Shown here one piece after another: positions 42,612 through 51,133 of a stretch of DNA of 64,000 nt (positions are counted from its first letter, which is position 1; every line of letters begins with the position of its first letter). The stretch comes from Pseudomonas sp. GD03944 (lineage in GTDB: Bacteria; Pseudomonadota; Gammaproteobacteria; Pseudomonadales; Pseudomonadaceae): positions 124,001-188,000 of the forward strand of contig NZ_JAOCAH010000005.1 in the NCBI RefSeq assembly GCF_029839275.1, read 5' to 3'. Both the position numbers and the translations under genes were made by a program. The notes beneath the pieces were generated by a model. It worked only from the letters and a program-made list of their open reading frames with translations. It ran no database searches and was not told where the DNA came from.

Positions 42612-43208
42612 ATGAACGACGATCTCGACCCCAGCCTCGACCTCTGCGACCAGGTGCTGCTGCTGTTGCGCGCCGCCCCGGAAGGCCTGGCCGAACACCG
42701 GCTGATCCAGGCGCTCAAGAGCCGCCACAGCACCCACATCCCCAACCTGCCGCTGACCGACAAGCTGGTGCTGTTTCGCACCCATTTCCTGCTGTTCAAC
42801 GCTCTCTACACCCTGCGCGACCGCCTCTTGCAGGACGGCAGCGCGCTGCTGCAGATCAGCCCGCTGTGCATCCGCCTCGCGCCCTACGAAGCCGGTAGCG
42901 CCGGCCTCAGCGAGCATGACCCGCTGCGCGACTACTACCTGGACCTGAGTCACCTCAACGGCACCGATGAGCAGGACGTGAACGAGCTGCTGGCCAGTTT
43001 CTGGACGCGCATGCAGGGCGGCGAGGAGAAACAGGCCGCCCTGGCCCTGTTCGAACTCGACGACAGCCAGCAGCCCCTCGACCTGGCGGCGATCAAGCAC
43101 CGCTACCGGCAACTGGTCAGCCAGCACCACCCGGACCGCGGCGGCAGCACCACGCGCCTGCAGTCGATCAACAAGGCCATGGAAATACTGGCTCGCTATT
43201 ACCGCTGA
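42612..43208 (+). CDS. DnaJ-related co-chaperone-like protein
   Basis: The product is 198 aa. An N-terminal DNAJ_related domain (about 1-130, with LPLTDKLVLFRTHFLLFNALYTLRDRL) is followed by a C-terminal J domain (about 140-198) containing IKHRYRQLVSQHHPDRGG with the essential HPD. It presumably stimulates DnaK or a related Hsp70 on unknown clients. It is divergent from ttcA. Confidence 0.87.
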   Translation: MNDDLDPSLDLCDQVLLLLRAAPEGLAEHRLIQALKSRHSTHIPNLPLTDKLVLFRTHFLLFNALYTLRDRLLQDGSALLQISPLCIRLAPYEAGSAGLSEHDPLRDYYLDLSHLNGTDEQDVNELLASFWTRMQGGEEKQAALALFELDDSQQPLDLAAIKHRYRQLVSQHHPDRGGSTTRLQSINKAMEILARYYR

Positions 43209-43372
43209 GCCTGAGAGTCCAATTTGCTCTAAAGCCACGGCCTGCGCGACCTCCAGCCCATGCCTATACTGCGACATACGGTCGCAGCGATTCGGCCAGG
43301 CACCCGGTGACGCCATCACGCACCGGGCGTTGCGCTGGGGGGCGATCGCCATAACAAGAGGAGGTGTCTGGC

Positions 43373-43972
43373 ATGATCCACCACGTTTGGGGGCTGTTCA
43401 CCCATCCCGATCAGGAATGGCAAGAAATCCGTGGCGAAGAAGAAAGCATCAGCCACATGTATCTCACCCACGTGCTGATCCTGGCGGCTATTCCCGCCGT
43501 ATCGGCCTTCATCGGCACCACCCAGGTGGGCTGGGCGATCGGCGATCGAACACCGGTCATGCTCACCGAATCCAGCGCGATGCAGATGACCATCATGTCC
43601 TACCTGGCGATGCTCGCCGGCGTGGCGGTCATGGGCGCCTTCATCCACTGGATGGCCCGTACCTACGATGCCAGCCCGAACCTGACCCAGTGCGTCGTGT
43701 TCGCCGCCTACACTGCCACCCCGCTGTTCATCGGCGGCCTCGCGGCGCTCTACCCGCACCTGTGGCTGGCCATGGCCGTGGGCACGGTGGCGATCTGTTA
43801 CACGGTCTACCTGCTCTACGTGGGCATCCCCACGTTCATGAACATTCCCGAAGACGAAGGCTTCATGTTCTCCAGCTCGGTCCTGGCCGTGGGCCTGGTG
43901 GTGCTGGTGGCCATGATCGCCACCTCGGTGATCCTCTGGGGCCTTGGGGTCGGCCCGGTGTACACCAGCTGA
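43373..43972 (+). CDS. Yip1-family membrane protein
   Basis: The product is 199 aa. A short cytoplasmic start (IHHVWGLFTHPDQEWQEI, the Yip1 N-terminal motif) is followed by five hydrophobic helices. AGGAGG at 43359-43364 fixes ATG 43373. A paralogue of the same design lies 160 bp downstream, separated by a terminator. Bacterial Yip1 proteins have no defined function; a membrane-organisation role is often suggested. Confidence 0.82.
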   Translation: MIHHVWGLFTHPDQEWQEIRGEEESISHMYLTHVLILAAIPAVSAFIGTTQVGWAIGDRTPVMLTESSAMQMTIMSYLAMLAGVAVMGAFIHWMARTYDASPNLTQCVVFAAYTATPLFIGGLAALYPHLWLAMAVGTVAICYTVYLLYVGIPTFMNIPEDEGFMFSSSVLAVGLVVLVAMIATSVILWGLGVGPVYTS

Positions 43973-43994
43973 GGCATTCACGTTTCGCTCGACA

Positions 43995-44016
43995 GGCCGC
44001 CTTCGGGCGGCCTTTT
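43995..44016 (+). terminator. Rho-independent terminator with TTCG loop
   Basis: Perfect seven-base stem GGCCGCC / GGCGGCC around TTCG, followed by TTTT. It sits 22 bp after the first Yip1 gene, so the two Yip1 paralogues are separate transcription units or linked only by read-through. Confidence 0.85.
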
Positions 44017-44134
44017 CATGGGCGGCTCCGCCCCGGAGCATGATTTGGGTTGAACCACTGGCAAGAATGGCTGCCCCAAAACTGTAGGACGGCAGCGGAA
44101 CAGCCGCGCCGGCGACAGACAGCTGGAGCCCCCC

Positions 44135-44797
44135 ATGTACGCCAATTTCTACACCCTGATCACCCGCCCCGACCGTGCCTGGACCGCCATTCGCCAGGAC
44201 GAGGAACGCAACAGCGCGAACTACCTGCCCTACCTGCTGCTGTTCGCCCTGCTCCCCGCCATCTGCCTGTTCGTCGGCACCCACTGGGTGGGCTGGAGCC
44301 TGGTCGATGACGAGCGTGTTCGCCTGGAAATGGGCAGCGCCCTGCAACTGAGTGTGTTGCTGTATTTTTCAATCCTGATCGGCACCGTGGTCATGGGTTT
44401 CTTCCTGCGCTACATGTCGCGCACCTTCGAAGCCCGGCCCACCCTGAACCAGTGCATCGGGTTCATCGCCTACACCTGCACCCCCTTCTTCATCGCCGGC
44501 CTGGCGGGCCTGTATCCGTCCCGCTGGCTGGCCATCGTGGTGCTCGGCATCGCCTGTATTCACGCGACTTACCTGCTTTACGTGGGCCTGCCGCGCTTCA
44601 TGCGCATCGGCAACAACCAGGGTTTTCTCTACGCCTCGTCGATGTGGGCGGTAGCCCTGCTGGCCCTGGTCACCATCCTGGTCAGCATGATCCTTTTCTG
44701 GACCTATTACCTGCAGCCGGAGTACGACCGCAACGTGACCCAGGACCAGGGTTACAGTACCCGCGAAGAGCGCGCACTGGGCCCCAGCCGCGAGTGA
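44135..44797 (+). CDS. Yip1-family membrane protein (paralogue)
   Basis: The product is 220 aa. N-terminal YANFYTLITRPDRAWTAIRQDE matches the neighbouring Yip1 protein's start, followed by five helices in the same order (LFVGTHWVGWSL, IGFIAYTCTPFFIAGLAGLYP, TYLLYVGLPRFM). A polar C-terminal tail (ends PSRE) is extra. Tandem duplication is evident from motif order and spacing. The gene precedes sprT on the same strand. Confidence 0.82.
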   Translation: MYANFYTLITRPDRAWTAIRQDEERNSANYLPYLLLFALLPAICLFVGTHWVGWSLVDDERVRLEMGSALQLSVLLYFSILIGTVVMGFFLRYMSRTFEARPTLNQCIGFIAYTCTPFFIAGLAGLYPSRWLAIVVLGIACIHATYLLYVGLPRFMRIGNNQGFLYASSMWAVALLALVTILVSMILFWTYYLQPEYDRNVTQDQGYSTREERALGPSRE

Positions 44798-44859
44798 CGG
44801 CTGCACCGGGGGCGGCGGTTGCGGCATAATTGGCCCTTCGCAACCGCCAGCACCCAACG

Positions 44860-45354
44860 ATGCCCGAACAGCTACACGCCCGTGTCGAAGCCTGCTACCA
44901 GCAGGCAGAAGCCTTCTTCAAGCAGCCCTTCGTCCGTCCCGAAGTCTGCTTCAAGCTGCGCGGCCAGAAAGCCGGCGTGGCCCACCTGACGGAAAACAAG
45001 CTGCGCTTCAACCTGCAGCTGTACCGGGAAAACCAGGACGACTTCCTCAAGCAGACCGTGGCCCACGAAGTCGCCCACCTGGTCGCCCACCACTTGTTCG
45101 GCCCGCGCATCCAGCCCCACGGCGAGGAATGGCAGCTGATCATGCGCGGCGTCTACGAGCTGCCACCCCACCGCTGCCACAGCTACGACGTCAAGCGCCG
45201 CACCGTCAGCCGCTTTATCTACCGCTGTGTCTGCCCCCAGGGCGAATACCCCTTTTCCGCTCAACGCCACGCCCTGGTCGCCAAGGGCCGCCGCTATTAC
45301 TGCCGGCGCTGCAAGGTGACCCTGAGCTTCACCGGCGAACACCGCCTCGAATAA
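44860..45354 (+). CDS. sprT: SprT-family zinc metalloprotease-like protein
   Basis: The product is 164 aa. The active-site HEVAHLVAHH (HExxH plus nearby His) and a C-terminal zinc ribbon with CVC and CRRC pairs are present. The family is related to Spartan proteases, which degrade DNA-protein crosslinks in eukaryotes; the bacterial role is poorly defined. ATG 44860 is chosen; a TTG ten codons upstream lacks a ribosome site. Confidence 0.87.
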   Translation: MPEQLHARVEACYQQAEAFFKQPFVRPEVCFKLRGQKAGVAHLTENKLRFNLQLYRENQDDFLKQTVAHEVAHLVAHHLFGPRIQPHGEEWQLIMRGVYELPPHRCHSYDVKRRTVSRFIYRCVCPQGEYPFSAQRHALVAKGRRYYCRRCKVTLSFTGEHRLE

Positions 45355-45375
45355 CCGTGACCTGAGAACCGATAA

Positions 45376-45915
45376 ATGCCTGAACCGCTGTTGAAACCCG
45401 ACACCCCGCAACGCTACGGCACCGTGAGCCGAATCCTGCACTGGGGCATGGCCCTGGGCTTCGCCTGGATGTTCGCCACCACCCTGACCACCTATTTCTT
45501 TGAAGAATCGGCGCTGGACGAGCTGCTGTGGCCGACCCACAAGTCCGTGGGCGCCCTGATGATGCTGCTCCTGCTGGTACGCGGTGCCTGGGGCCTGCTC
45601 AACGCCCGCCGCAGGCCGGCCTCCACCAGCCTGATCGCCCACCTCGGGCACCTGGCGCTGTACGCCGTGATGTTCGCCGTGCCGTTCATCGGCCTGCTGC
45701 GTCAGTTCGGCTCGGGCCGTGCCTTCGCGCCGTTCGGCATCCCCCTCATGCCGGGCTTCGAAGGTGGTGCGATCAAATGGATGACCGACCTGGGCGGCAA
45801 CTTCCACGGCCTGCTCGGCTGGACCCTGCTGGCCCTGACCGTGGGCCACATCGCCGCCGCCCTGTGGCACCGCCGTAGCGCCGAGACCAACGTCATCCCA
45901 CGCATGTTCGGCTGA
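45376..45915 (+). CDS. cytochrome b561 family protein
   Basis: The product is 179 aa with four membrane helices. Heme-ligand His candidates are in ILHWGMALGF (about 22), PTHKSVGAL (about 56), and FHGLLGW / VGHIAAAL near residues 144 and 158, the standard b561 pattern. It probably oxidises quinol or transfers electrons in the inner membrane. It begins 21 bp after sprT. Confidence 0.87.
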   Translation: MPEPLLKPDTPQRYGTVSRILHWGMALGFAWMFATTLTTYFFEESALDELLWPTHKSVGALMMLLLLVRGAWGLLNARRRPASTSLIAHLGHLALYAVMFAVPFIGLLRQFGSGRAFAPFGIPLMPGFEGGAIKWMTDLGGNFHGLLGWTLLALTVGHIAAALWHRRSAETNVIPRMFG

Positions 45916-46040
45916 CCATCCGCCGCTGGCCGCACGCCCCTGTGCGGCCAGCGGGCAACACCGCCGTGCAACCCCACTAGACTCCCACTGTCATACCCCA
46001 TGCCGTCACCCGCGACGCGCACCGACAGCAGGGCCCCGCC

Positions 46041-46775
46041 ATGATCGAACCCATTCTGCTCAGCGCCGCCCGCCTCTCGACCTTCAAGGCGGATCAATTG
46101 CTGACCAACGCCAGCAGTTTCTTCTTCGAGCGCGACCAGCGCCTGTTCCTGGTCACCAGCCGCCACGTGATGATCGACGTGCCGAGCGAGCATTTCCCTG
46201 ACCGCATCGAAATCGAGCTGCACACCGACGCGGGCAACATGGCGCAATCCATCGGCTTTTCGGTACCGCTCTACCGGGACGGCAAGAGCCTGTGGCGCCA
46301 GGGCAGCGACAGCAGTGGCGAGGTCGATGTGGCGGTGATCGAGCTGGAACGTGCCGCCTTGCCGACGACCCTGGCCTACCAGGCCTTCACTCCGGAGCAC
46401 CTGCTGCCCTGCCTGAAACAGGTGGAAGTCGGCAGCCCGCTGCTGATCGTGGGCTTCCCCCTGGGCTTTCACGACACCCTGCACCACATGCCGGTGGTGC
46501 GCCAGGCGGTCATCGCCTCCTCGTTCGGCCTGCGCTTCCAGGGCCAGGGCTACTTCCTCACCGATGCCCGCACCCACCGAGGCACCAGCGGCGCTCCGGT
46601 GGTGATGCGGGCGCCGGCCAGCCACCCGGGCCAGACCGACGCCCTGCCCTGGGTGCTGCTGGGCGTGCACTCGGCGCGCCTGGACGTCGGCACCCGCGAC
46701 CTGCAGCAGGACGAGGCCCTGGGCCTGAACTGCGCCTGGTACGCCGACGTGCTGATGCCGCTTACCGAGGGCTGA
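46041..46775 (+). CDS. trypsin-like serine protease domain protein
   Basis: The product is 244 aa. The chymotrypsin-fold triad is visible: His in LVTSRHVM, Asp in EVDVAVIELE and Ser in HRGTSGAPVV (GTSG motif). No signal peptide is evident, so a cytoplasmic location is likely, unlike DegP-type enzymes; no PDZ domain follows. The gene converges with the CoA-transferase gene with three bases between stops. Function unknown. Confidence 0.8.
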   Translation: MIEPILLSAARLSTFKADQLLTNASSFFFERDQRLFLVTSRHVMIDVPSEHFPDRIEIELHTDAGNMAQSIGFSVPLYRDGKSLWRQGSDSSGEVDVAVIELERAALPTTLAYQAFTPEHLLPCLKQVEVGSPLLIVGFPLGFHDTLHHMPVVRQAVIASSFGLRFQGQGYFLTDARTHRGTSGAPVVMRAPASHPGQTDALPWVLLGVHSARLDVGTRDLQQDEALGLNCAWYADVLMPLTEG

Positions 46776-46778
46776 ACC

Positions 46779-47960
46779 TCAGGCGATCACCTTGCGCGCC
46801 CGCAGCTCGGCCAGCTGCTGCGCCGAATAGCCCAGCGCTGTCAGCACCTCGTCGGTGTGCTCACCCAGGGCCGCCCCCACGTGCCGGGGTGCCGGCAACC
46901 CCGACGAGAACTTGATCGGGCAGGCCAGTTGCCGCTGCGGGGTACCACCGGCACGGGGCACCTCGACCACCAGCTCGCGGGCCTGGAGCTGGGGATGCTC
47001 GACCGCCTCGGACAGCGGCAACATCGGCTCGACACAGGCATCCAGCGCAGCGAACACCTCCGCCCACTGCGCCGCGTCGCGCTTCTCGAATTCGATCTCG
47101 ATCTCGCGCTTGAGCGCCTGCTGGTCCTCAGGGCGCTGGGACAGGCCGCGGGCCGCCAGTTCGGGCCGGCCTATGGCGGCGCAGAACTGCTGCATGAACT
47201 GCGGTTCCAGGCTGCCCACCGAGAACCAGCGGCCGTCACGGGTACGGTAGTAGTCGTAGAAGCTGCCGCCGTTGAGCGCCTGGTTTTCCATGGCCGGCTC
47301 GACCCCGGCCGCCAGGTAGCCGGCCCCCGCCATGCCGTGCAGGCTGAAGGCGCAGTCGGTCATGCTGATGTCGACATGCTGCCCTTCACCGGTGGCCTGG
47401 CGCTGGATCACCGCGGCCAACAGGCCCATGGCGCCATGCAGCGAGCCGCCGCCCAGGTCGGCCAGTTGCACGCCCAGGGGCAGCGGCCCGGACTCGCGGC
47501 GCCCGGTGTAGCTGGCGATACCGGCCAGGGCCAGGTAGTTGATGTCGTGGCCGGCGCGGTCGCGGTACGGGCCGGTCTGGCCATAGCCGGTGATCGACAC
47601 GTAGATCAGCCGCGGGTTGATCGCCTTCAGCGCCTCGTAGCCGACACCGAGCTTGTCCATCACCCCCGGGCGGAACTGCTCCAGGACGATGTCGTACTCC
47701 TCGACCAGTTGCTTGACCATCGCCACCGCCTCAGCCTGCTTCAGGTCCAGGGCGATGCTGCGCTTGTTGCGATTGAGGTAGGCATGGCTGGCCGACACCC
47801 CGCCGTCATGGGGCGGCAGCACCCGCACCAGGTCCAGGCGGGTGGGCGACTCGACCCGCAGCACATCCGCGCCCATGTCCGCCAGCAACAGCGAGGCAAA
47901 CGGCCCCGGCAACAGGGTAGAGAAATCGAGGATCTTCAACGACGACAACGGGCCTTTCAT
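46779..47960 (-). CDS. CaiB/BaiF family (type III) CoA transferase
   Basis: The product is 393 aa. The family opening LKILDFSTLLPGPFASLLLADMGADVLRVESP, catalytic Asp region VQLADLGGGSLHGAMGLLAA and GRWFSVGSLEPQF are present. AAGGAG sits five bases before ATG 47960. It moves CoA between acyl donors and acids. On the same strand, beyond a repeat block, are an acyl-CoA ligase, an amidohydrolase and an acyl-CoA dehydrogenase, suggesting one catabolic function; the substrate is unknown, and alpha-methylacyl-CoA racemase activity is an alternative. Confidence 0.88.
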   Translation of the reverse strand: MKGPLSSLKILDFSTLLPGPFASLLLADMGADVLRVESPTRLDLVRVLPPHDGGVSASHAYLNRNKRSIALDLKQAEAVAMVKQLVEEYDIVLEQFRPGVMDKLGVGYEALKAINPRLIYVSITGYGQTGPYRDRAGHDINYLALAGIASYTGRRESGPLPLGVQLADLGGGSLHGAMGLLAAVIQRQATGEGQHVDISMTDCAFSLHGMAGAGYLAAGVEPAMENQALNGGSFYDYYRTRDGRWFSVGSLEPQFMQQFCAAIGRPELAARGLSQRPEDQQALKREIEIEFEKRDAAQWAEVFAALDACVEPMLPLSEAVEHPQLQARELVVEVPRAGGTPQRQLACPIKFSSGLPAPRHVGAALGEHTDEVLTALGYSAQQLAELRARKVIA

Positions 47961-48016
47961 TCCTACTCCTTGCACCATTCGACGGCTCGATGCCGCCCGG
48001 TAATTCACGACCTGAT

Positions 48017-48600
48017 CGTACCCACGCTCTGCGTGGGCACGCCTCCCGGGACGTTCCGCGTCCCCCAACTCACTCAGCGGCGCCCCTCTCTCCCGAGGCC
48101 ACCTGATCCACCGGGGCATCGACGCAGAGCGTCGAGGGCGGCATTCCCACGCGGAGCGTGGGAACGATCAGTGGTCGCCCGCAACCTACTCCGCTCGTAC
48201 CCACGCTCTGCGTGGGCACGCCTCCGGGACGCTCCGCGTCCCCAACTCACTCAGCGGCGCCTCTCTCTCCCGGGGCCACCTGATCCACCGCGGCATCGAC
48301 GCGGAGCGTCGAGGGCTGCATTCCCACGCGGAGCGTGGGCACGATCAGTGGGCGCCCGCAACCTGCTCCGCTCGTACCCACGCTCTGCGTGGGCACGCCT
48401 CCCGGGACGCTCCGCGTCCCCCACTCACTCAGCGGCGCCCCTCTCTCCCGCGGCCACCTGATCCACCGCGGCATCGACGCGGAGCGTGGAGGGCTGCATT
48501 CCCACGCGGAGCGTGGGAACGATCAGTGGTCGCCCGCAACCTACTCCGCGCGTACCCACGCGCTGCGTGAGTACGTGTCCCCAACCGCTCAACCTGCTAC
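48017..48600. repeat. 178-bp tandem intergenic repeat, three full copies and a partial one
   Basis: Units begin with CGTACCCACGC at 48017, 48196, 48373 and 48551 (periods 179, 177, 178). Each contains CCCACGCTCTGCGTGGG, a CCACCTGATCCACC segment and the inverse CCCACGCGGAGCGTGGG, so each is itself an inverted-repeat pair. Copies differ by scattered substitutions and one-base indels. Long frames across this block are by-products of the repeat, not genes. Confidence 0.9.
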
Positions 48601-48601
48601 T

Positions 48602-50239
48602 TCACTGCCAATACACCGGCTGGCCCCGCTCCAGCTTGCCGAGTTCGTCGGCAAACTTCGCTTCCAGCACGTTGCGGCGGATTTTCATGGTCGGGGTCAT
48701 GCAGCCGTTGTCCACGGTCCAGGCGTCGCGCACCAGCAGGAAATGGCTGATCTGCTCATGGGGCAGCAACGTGGCGTTGAGTTGTTGCCGGGTGGCCTCC
48801 AGTTCCTCGGCGAGGCGCTCGCGGTTCTGCTCGCGGGCCGCCGGGGTCAGTTCGATCAGGGCCAGGGGCTGGTCGAGGTTGCTGCCCATCAGGCAGACCT
48901 GCTCGACCCACAGGTTCTTGGCGATCTCCACCTCGATGGGCACCGGCGCCACATACTTGCCCTTGCTGGTCTTGAACAGGTCTTTGACCCGCCCGGTGAT
49001 CTTCAGGTAGCCGTCGGCGTCCACGTGCCCCTGGTCACCGGTGTGCAGCCAGCCGTCACGCAGCACCTCCGCGCTCTTCTCCGGGTCCAGGTAGTAGCCC
49101 TGCATCAGGGTATCGCTGCGAAAGAGGATTTCGCCGGTGTCGTCGATGCGCAGCTGGTTGCCCGGCATGGGCCGCCCCACGCTGCCGAAGCGCACCTGGC
49201 CAGGGCGGTTGAAGGTGCCGTAGGCGAAGTTCTCGGTCATGCCGTAGCCCTCGCAGATTGTCAGACCGATGCGCTCGTACCAGAGCAGCAAGGCCGGCGG
49301 GATGGCCGCCGCGCCGCTGACCAGGATGCGCGCCCGGTCCAGCCCCAGGCCTTGGCGGATCTTGCGCGCCACCAGCGACCCCAGCAGCGGGATGCGCAAC
49401 AGACGCTCCAGCTTGGCCTGGGGCAGCTTCTCCAGCACGCCTTGCTGGAAGCGCGTCCACAACCGGGGCACCGAGAAGAACACAGTGGGTCGCACGTGCT
49501 TGAGGTCGGCGGCGAAGGTCTCCAGGGACTCGGCAAAGGCCACCCGCGCGCCGCTGAACAATGCGTTCATCTGCACCAGGAAACGCTCGGCGGCGTGGGA
49601 CAGCGGCAGGTAGGAAAAATACTGGTCCTGGGGACTGATGTGCAGCGCCTGCAAGGCCTGGCTGGCGGCGTAGGCGAAGGCCCGGGGCGTGAGCATCACG
49701 CCCTTGGGCTGGCCGGTGGTACCCGAGGTGTAGAGGATGCTCAGCAGCTCGTCCGGGGTCTGGCTGTGCGCCGTTTGTAGCGGCCCGTGTTCGGCCAGCA
49801 GCGCCGCCCAGTGGTGATCGGCCGGCAGCGTCGGGTACGGCATGGCGATGCGCACCACACCGGCAGGAATGCCCTCGGCCAGGCGCTCCGGCTCGTCGAG
49901 CTTGCCGAGGAAGATCGCCTTGCACTGCGAATGGCGCAGCACGTAGTCGATGCTCTCGGCGGTCTGCAGCGGGTACAGCGGCACGCTGACCAGGCCGGCA
50001 AGCATGATCGCCAGGTCGGCGATGAACCACTCGGCGCAGTTCTTGGCCAGCAGCGCGACCCGGTCCCCCGGCTCGCAGCCCAGCGAGCGCAACGCGGTGG
50101 CCAGGCACCGGGCCTGGTGATCGACGGTTCTCCAGCTGAACTCATGCCACTGCCCGTTCACCGGCTGGCTCAGCCAGACCGCATCCGGGCGCTTCCCTAC
50201 CCAGAACGCCAGGCGTTCCAGGGGCAGTTGATCGATCAT
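48602..50239 (-). CDS. long-chain acyl-CoA synthetase / AMP-dependent ligase
   Basis: The product is 545 aa. The P-loop-like ILYTSGTTGQPKGVMLT, the YGMTE motif (ICEGYGMTENFAYG), GEILFRSDTLMQGYY, HTGDQGHVDADGYLKITGRVKDLFKTSKGKYVAP and a C-terminal Lys region (TPTMKIRRN) are intact. It activates a carboxylic acid as acyl-AMP then acyl-CoA. ATG 50239 is used. It is followed upstream on the strand by amidohydrolase and acyl-CoA dehydrogenase genes in a likely operon. Confidence 0.9.
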   Translation of the reverse strand: MIDQLPLERLAFWVGKRPDAVWLSQPVNGQWHEFSWRTVDHQARCLATALRSLGCEPGDRVALLAKNCAEWFIADLAIMLAGLVSVPLYPLQTAESIDYVLRHSQCKAIFLGKLDEPERLAEGIPAGVVRIAMPYPTLPADHHWAALLAEHGPLQTAHSQTPDELLSILYTSGTTGQPKGVMLTPRAFAYAASQALQALHISPQDQYFSYLPLSHAAERFLVQMNALFSGARVAFAESLETFAADLKHVRPTVFFSVPRLWTRFQQGVLEKLPQAKLERLLRIPLLGSLVARKIRQGLGLDRARILVSGAAAIPPALLLWYERIGLTICEGYGMTENFAYGTFNRPGQVRFGSVGRPMPGNQLRIDDTGEILFRSDTLMQGYYLDPEKSAEVLRDGWLHTGDQGHVDADGYLKITGRVKDLFKTSKGKYVAPVPIEVEIAKNLWVEQVCLMGSNLDQPLALIELTPAAREQNRERLAEELEATRQQLNATLLPHEQISHFLLVRDAWTVDNGCMTPTMKIRRNVLEAKFADELGKLERGQPVYWQ

Positions 50240-50280
50240 CGGCAAGCCCTCGTTATTCTTGTTTTGGCTGCCACCGGGCC

Positions 50281-51111
50281 TCAGAGCCTGAACACCCGGC
50301 GTGCATTTTCATGAAGGAAAGCGGCTTTCACCTCGTCACTCAGTCCGAGTTCCTCGACCTGACTCATGCAGCGCTCCAGCGACAACTGCGGGAAATTGCT
50401 GCCGAACAACACCTTGTCCTTGCCGTAGCTGCGCAGGAACTGCAGCAACGGCGCCGGGTAGTAACGCGGCAGGTAGGCCGAGGTATCGATATAGACGTTA
50501 TCGTGCTTCCAGGCCAGCCCGATCATCTCCTCGGTCCAGGGGTGGCCGATGTGTCCGGCGACGATGCGCAGCTCCGGGAAATCCAGCGCCACCTCGTCCA
50601 GGTACGGCACCGGCCGCCCGGTTTCCGACGGCATCAGCGGGCCGGTGTGGCCCACCTGGGTGCAGAACGGGATGTCCAGCTCGATGCATTTCACGTACAG
50701 CGGGTAGTACAGGCGGTGGTTGGGCGGCAGCTTCCACAGCCAGGGCACAACCCGCAGGGCCTTGAAGCCCAGCTCGCAGACCGCCCGCTCCAGCTCGCGT
50801 ACTGCCGCCAGCGGCTTGCTCAGGTCCACCGTGGCAACGCCGACGAAGCGCTCGGGAAAAGCACGGGTGTACTCGGCCACATCGTCATTGCTGAACACCC
50901 AGCCCTCGGGCCGGCACCAGGCCGACAGCATCAGTGTGTCCACGCCGGCTTCGTCCATCCGTTCCACAGTCTGCGCCGGACTCAGGGGCTGGTCGAGCAG
51001 GTGCGCCGAGCCGGATTTCTCGAACAGCCGCACCACCTCGGGCAGCAGCTGGCGGGCCTTGCCGTTGGCCGGCTGGGTCCAGGCATCGATGGCGCCGAAC
51101 GTGCGTGTCAT
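50281..51111 (-). CDS. amidohydrolase 2-family metal-dependent hydrolase
   Basis: The product is 276 aa, a TIM-barrel amidohydrolase-2 (ACMSD-like) fold: FCTQVGHTGPLMPSE, LRIVAGHIGHPWTEEMI, NVYIDTSAYLP and a final KVLFGSNFPQLSLERC. The usual N-terminal H-x-H metal pair is not apparent (the start reads GAIDAWTQP), as in some decarboxylase-like members. It is placed between the ligase and dehydrogenase genes, so probably acts on the same pathway's intermediate. Confidence 0.82.
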   Translation of the reverse strand: MTRTFGAIDAWTQPANGKARQLLPEVVRLFEKSGSAHLLDQPLSPAQTVERMDEAGVDTLMLSAWCRPEGWVFSNDDVAEYTRAFPERFVGVATVDLSKPLAAVRELERAVCELGFKALRVVPWLWKLPPNHRLYYPLYVKCIELDIPFCTQVGHTGPLMPSETGRPVPYLDEVALDFPELRIVAGHIGHPWTEEMIGLAWKHDNVYIDTSAYLPRYYPAPLLQFLRSYGKDKVLFGSNFPQLSLERCMSQVEELGLSDEVKAAFLHENARRVFRL

Positions 51112-51133
51112 GTTGCGGCCTCCTGCGACGGAA

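Noticed and set aside
46857..48461. Plus-strand open frame of about 534 codons running over the CoA-transferase gene and the 178-bp repeats
   Set aside because: The first part is antisense to the CaiB gene and the second part is translation of tandem repeats; no ribosome site or domain.
48017..48600. CRISPR-like array in the repeat block
   Set aside because: Units are 178 bp with internal palindromes and similar sequence throughout; there are no short repeats with unique spacers and no cas genes.
48335..49780. Plus-strand open frame of about 481 codons opposite the acyl-CoA ligase
   Set aside because: Antisense to intact AMP-ligase motifs and begins in the repeat block.
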